Source: an uncultured Clostridia bacterium
Lineage (GTDB): Bacteria > Bacillota > Clostridia > Oscillospirales > Acutalibacteraceae
Direction of reading: 5' to 3'
NCBI GenBank assembly: GCA_937901145.1
Contig: CALCHE010000166.1
Coordinates: 1 to 17,768 of the forward strand
DNA length: 17,768 nucleotides
Shown here: in pieces, positions 15,041 through 17,768 of the stretch
Numbering within the stretch: the first letter of the stretch is position 1
Layout of the letters: the number at the start of each line of letters is the position of its first letter
Translations under genes and position numbers: made by a program
The notes under the pieces: model-generated
What the model was told of the DNA's origin: nothing
What the model saw: only the letters and a program-made list of their open reading frames with translations
Database searches by the model: none

Positions 15041-15045
15041 AAGTT

Positions 15046-15870
15046 TTATTCTTCGAAAAGTCCGTAGATTACCTTAAGTTCATCGTCGGTGAAGTTGTAT
15101 TTATTTATGACCGGTTCAAGATTCCGTGAATTTACGGTTTTCTCTTTATCTTTAAGAATTTTATCGATTTCTTCGAGTGCATAAATATCTCGTGATGTAT
15201 TATAGCTTGCAGTGAATTTTTCTCCGTCTGTAAGCCTGACCGTAAGATTGACGTCATAATCAGTATATCCGAGACCTCTTGTTCTGGTATGATAACGATA
15301 GTAAGCTTCTACATGGTAGCTTTCAATTTCATCGTAAGAATATTCTTCGATAACATTATTAAAAATACTGTATGTAGTTATACCGTCTTGGCTGAATTCG
15401 TGTCTGCCGATACAGCCGAGAATACCAAATGTAAAAAGAATAATTGAAACAAAGCATACTATAGCGAGGTTTATTACTTCCTTTCTTCTGCTTACTGAAT
15501 TTCTCGCGATATTATTATATCGTTTATCAAACAAAGGCAAAATAAATTTATGACTTGAAGTGTTATAATAATCTATCTTTTTATTTCCGAAAATCGGCTT
15601 TTTGTTATATTGTGAATCGATGATATTAAAAATATAAAACAGAAAAAAGGGCACCATAAGAAATATTGTAAATCTTTCCTGAAAAGAAAGCACATCGGCT
15701 TTTTTTAAAACGAAGAAGCTTATGATACTATCGTATTTATACAGAAAAGTAAACGCAAAAACAGCACCTACTACTTCCAAAGCAGAGTATAAGAACTTAT
15801 CAACTTTAGACAGGGGAGGATAATTCTTATATTTTTTAGCGGGCCGTTTTTTCTTCTTAGATTTAGCCAT
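15046..15870 (-). CDS. Unknown membrane protein, three predicted segments
   Basis: A 274-residue protein that I do not recognise. The N-terminus is very basic (KSKKKKRPAKKYK). Hydrophobic segments are at about 26-45, 66-84 and 131-154, and a soluble C-terminal domain of about 115 residues follows. That domain is rich in Tyr, Asp and Glu, and has beta-like repeats (YDVNLTVRL, EKFTASYN). This resembles a membrane-anchored PH-like or extracytoplasmic sensing domain only in outline. The gene starts 22 bases after the tatD stop codon, so it is probably the last gene of the metG-tatD unit. The ribosome binding site is weak (AAAGAAG). Confidence 0.8.
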   Translation of the reverse strand: MAKSKKKKRPAKKYKNYPPLSKVDKFLYSALEVVGAVFAFTFLYKYDSIISFFVLKKADVLSFQERFTIFLMVPFFLFYIFNIIDSQYNKKPIFGNKKIDYYNTSSHKFILPLFDKRYNNIARNSVSRRKEVINLAIVCFVSIILFTFGILGCIGRHEFSQDGITTYSIFNNVIEEYSYDEIESYHVEAYYRYHTRTRGLGYTDYDVNLTVRLTDGEKFTASYNTSRDIYALEEIDKILKDKEKTVNSRNLEPVINKYNFTDDELKVIYGLFEE

Positions 15871-15892
15871 ATTTTACACTTCTTTTCTAATG

Positions 15893-16657
15893 TTAAATAC
15901 CAAATAAAGCTTTGGCGTTTTCATTACACCTATCGATAATCTCCTGAACTCCTATACCTTTGATTTCAGCTATCTTCTCTGCCGTGTAAGCTATATGCGA
16001 AGAATCACATCTTTTACCTCTGAAGGGAACAGGTGTCATATAGGGTGCATCTGTTTCGAGTAAAAGTCTGTCGAGAGGTAATATTTCTACAACCTCAACG
16101 GGCTTTCTTGCATTTTTAAAGGTGACTGCACCGCCGATACCGATATAAAGACCGAGCCTAAGAATTTCTTTAGCCATTTCAGCACTGCCTGAAAAACAAT
16201 GAACGACACCTTTAGGTTTAAGCTCCTTAAGAGTATTCATTGTATCCTCGTGAGCATCTCTGTCGTGAATTATCACAGGAAGATCAAGCTCATTAGCAGT
16301 AATAATCTGCTTTCTGAAAAGCTCTATCTGTTTTTCTCTGGGTGAGAAATCATAGAAATAATCGAGACCGATTTCACCGACAGCAATTACCTTTTCGTGT
16401 CGGTAAAGCTCTTTGATTTTTTCTAAGTCTTCATCGGTGGTTTCTTCTGCTTCGTGAGGATGTACACCGATTGCACCGTAAAGGTGAGGGTATTTTTCTG
16501 TAAGAGTGACAGTTTCGAGAGAGGATTTCAGGTCGCATCCACAGTTTATAATTCCACTTACAGTTCCGTTTAAAAGAGAAGACAGAAGCTCAGTTCTGTC
16601 TTCATCAAAGCGTGAATCGTCGTAATGTGCGTGTGTATCAAAAATATTTCTGTACAT
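15893..16657 (-). CDS. tatD: TatD family metal-dependent DNase
   Basis: A 254-residue TIM-barrel nuclease acting on DNA ends or damaged DNA, with a divalent-metal centre. The visible ligands are H9 and H11 in DTHAHYDD, E95 in GEIGLDYFYDFSPREKQ, H131 in VIIHDRDA, H153 in VVHCFSG, and D203 in LLETDAPYMTPVP. The length is normal. The start overlaps the metG stop codon by one base (TAATG), so translation is likely coupled. The metG-tatD order is common in Gram-positive bacteria. Confidence 0.96.
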   Translation of the reverse strand: MYRNIFDTHAHYDDSRFDEDRTELLSSLLNGTVSGIINCGCDLKSSLETVTLTEKYPHLYGAIGVHPHEAEETTDEDLEKIKELYRHEKVIAVGEIGLDYFYDFSPREKQIELFRKQIITANELDLPVIIHDRDAHEDTMNTLKELKPKGVVHCFSGSAEMAKEILRLGLYIGIGGAVTFKNARKPVEVVEILPLDRLLLETDAPYMTPVPFRGKRCDSSHIAYTAEKIAEIKGIGVQEIIDRCNENAKALFGI

Positions 16658-17768
16658 TATCTTACCTTTGAACCTTCGGGAATACCGTCTACGAAAATCA
16701 CCTTAACATCATCTTCACTGCAGTCAGCGGCTAAAATCATACCCTGACTCTCCACTCCGCAAAGGACGGCAGGCTTAAGGTTAGAAACAACGATAATGCT
16801 CTTTCCGATAAGATCTTCGGGCTTGTACCATTTAGCGATACCTGATGCAACGGTTCTGGGAGTACCGGTACCGTCGTTGAGAGTGAGCTTTAGAAGCTTC
16901 TTTGCTCTCTTTACAGGCTCACAGTCAGTGATTTTAGCAACTCTTAAGTCAACCTTAGCGAAATCCTCGATACCTATCTGTGCGATACCTTCGATTTCAC
17001 TGAATTTCTTTTCGTTCTTCTGTGCGGCTTCCTGCTGTGCTTTGATTTCTTCCATCATCTTTTCTGCATCGATACGAGCGAAAAGGGGAGTAGCTGTACC
17101 TACAGTATTACCTGCCTTAAGAGCGCCGAAAACTGAAAGACTTTCATAATCCTCGATATCACAGTTAATCTGAGAAAGGATAGCTTTAGAAGTTTCGGGC
17201 ATAAAAGATGAAAGGAGAACAGAAATGAATCTGATGCCCTCGAGGAGGTTATAGAGAACTGTTCCCAGTCTTTCTCTGTTCGCTTCATCTTTGGCAAGTG
17301 CCCAGGGCGCTGTTTCGTCGATATATTTGTTGCAACGCTTTGCAAGATTCATAATAGCTTCTACAGCATCAGCGATATGATAGGTTTCCATCTTGCTTTC
17401 TACTGTTTTGACTGTTTCGAGAGCAAAAGTCTTAAGTTCGTCATCAAGAGCATCAGCACAGGTCGGAGCCATAACAGTTCCGCCGAAGTACTTATTGGTC
17501 ATAGCTACGGTTCTGTTAACGAGGTTACCGAGAGTATTTGCTAAATCCGAATTGAATCTTTCTATGATAGTGCTGTAAGAGATAGATCCGTCGTTAGCGT
17601 GAGGCATTTCGGAGAGAAGATAATATCTTACAGCATCTACACCGATAAGCTTTGAAAGCTCGTCAGCATAAATTACATTACCCTTTGATTTGGACATTTT
17701 GTCTTCACCGAAGAGAAGCCAGGGATGACCGTATACCTGCTTCGGAAGCTCCTCACCGAGAGCCATAA
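16657..17768 (-). CDS. metG: Methionyl-tRNA synthetase, C-terminal part (5' end outside window)
   Basis: The frame reaches the window edge, so the start lies beyond 17768; the ATG whose first base is at 17766 is probably internal. About 369 residues are visible. They begin just before KMSKSKGN (visible residues 23-30), continue into the helical anticodon-binding domain, and end with a C-terminal tRNA-binding domain (about 265-369; VDLRVAKITDCEPVKRAKK and NLKPAVLCGVES). The HIGH motif must be in the missing part. The full enzyme should have about 640-650 residues and charges tRNA-Met. It is followed by tatD with a one-base overlap. Confidence 0.96.
   Translation of the reverse strand, partial: MALGEELPKQVYGHPWLLFGEDKMSKSKGNVIYADELSKLIGVDAVRYYLLSEMPHANDGSISYSTIIERFNSDLANTLGNLVNRTVAMTNKYFGGTVMAPTCADALDDELKTFALETVKTVESKMETYHIADAVEAIMNLAKRCNKYIDETAPWALAKDEANRERLGTVLYNLLEGIRFISVLLSSFMPETSKAILSQINCDIEDYESLSVFGALKAGNTVGTATPLFARIDAEKMMEEIKAQQEAAQKNEKKFSEIEGIAQIGIEDFAKVDLRVAKITDCEPVKRAKKLLKLTLNDGTGTPRTVASGIAKWYKPEDLIGKSIIVVSNLKPAVLCGVESQGMILAADCSEDDVKVIFVDGIPEGSKVR

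Noticed and set aside
1..17768. CRISPR array, insertion sequence, prophage or tRNA gene
   Set aside because: No regularly spaced repeats, transposase, integrase, phage gene or tRNA cloverleaf was found on reading both strands; this was not a computed search.

Overview
The window looks like chromosomal DNA of a strictly anaerobic, low-to-mid GC member of the Clostridia, probably related to the Ruminococcaceae/Oscillospiraceae. The evidence is a T-box leader, strong AAGGAGG ribosome binding sites, sigma-A promoters of the TTGACA-17-TAAAAT type, a four-subunit 2-oxoacid:ferredoxin oxidoreductase, a flavodiiron protein and a CwlD-like amidase. No phage, insertion sequence, CRISPR array or tRNA/rRNA gene was seen. 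Gene density is high and most genes are co-directional.

Layout. Positions 1-2138 hold the 3' part of an acyl-CoA synthetase gene and a TIM-barrel amidohydrolase. Positions 2157-2458 hold a strong promoter and a complete T-box leader whose most likely specifier is ATC (Ile). Positions 2487-9162 form the regulated operon: an XRE-cupin-acyl-CoA synthetase fusion, a P-loop ATPase, four subunits of a VOR-type oxidoreductase (ferredoxin, alpha, beta, gamma) and a branched-chain aminotransferase, closed by a strong terminator. Positions 9290-12157 carry cwlD, radA and a conserved unknown gene, overlapping one another. Positions 12224-15012 carry two ZIP metal transporter genes on either side of a flavodiiron protein gene. 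A bidirectional terminator then separates these from a minus-strand group, metG (partial), tatD and an unknown membrane protein gene.

Main interpretation. The T-box should raise expression when tRNA-Ile (or another tRNA with discriminator base A) is uncharged. That is the logic of amino-acid supply, not breakdown. With an acyl-CoA synthetase, a ferredoxin-linked 2-oxoacid oxidoreductase and a branched-chain aminotransferase in one unit, the simplest reading is isoleucine (and possibly valine/leucine) synthesis from branched short-chain fatty acids. The steps would be 2-methylbutyrate to 2-methylbutyryl-CoA, then reductive carboxylation to 3-methyl-2-oxopentanoate, then transamination to isoleucine. 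This route is known biochemically in rumen anaerobes. What stands out here is T-box control and the fusion of a DNA-binding and cupin sensor module to the synthetase. A second possible promoter at 4775-4803 may give the oxidoreductase genes some T-box-independent expression.
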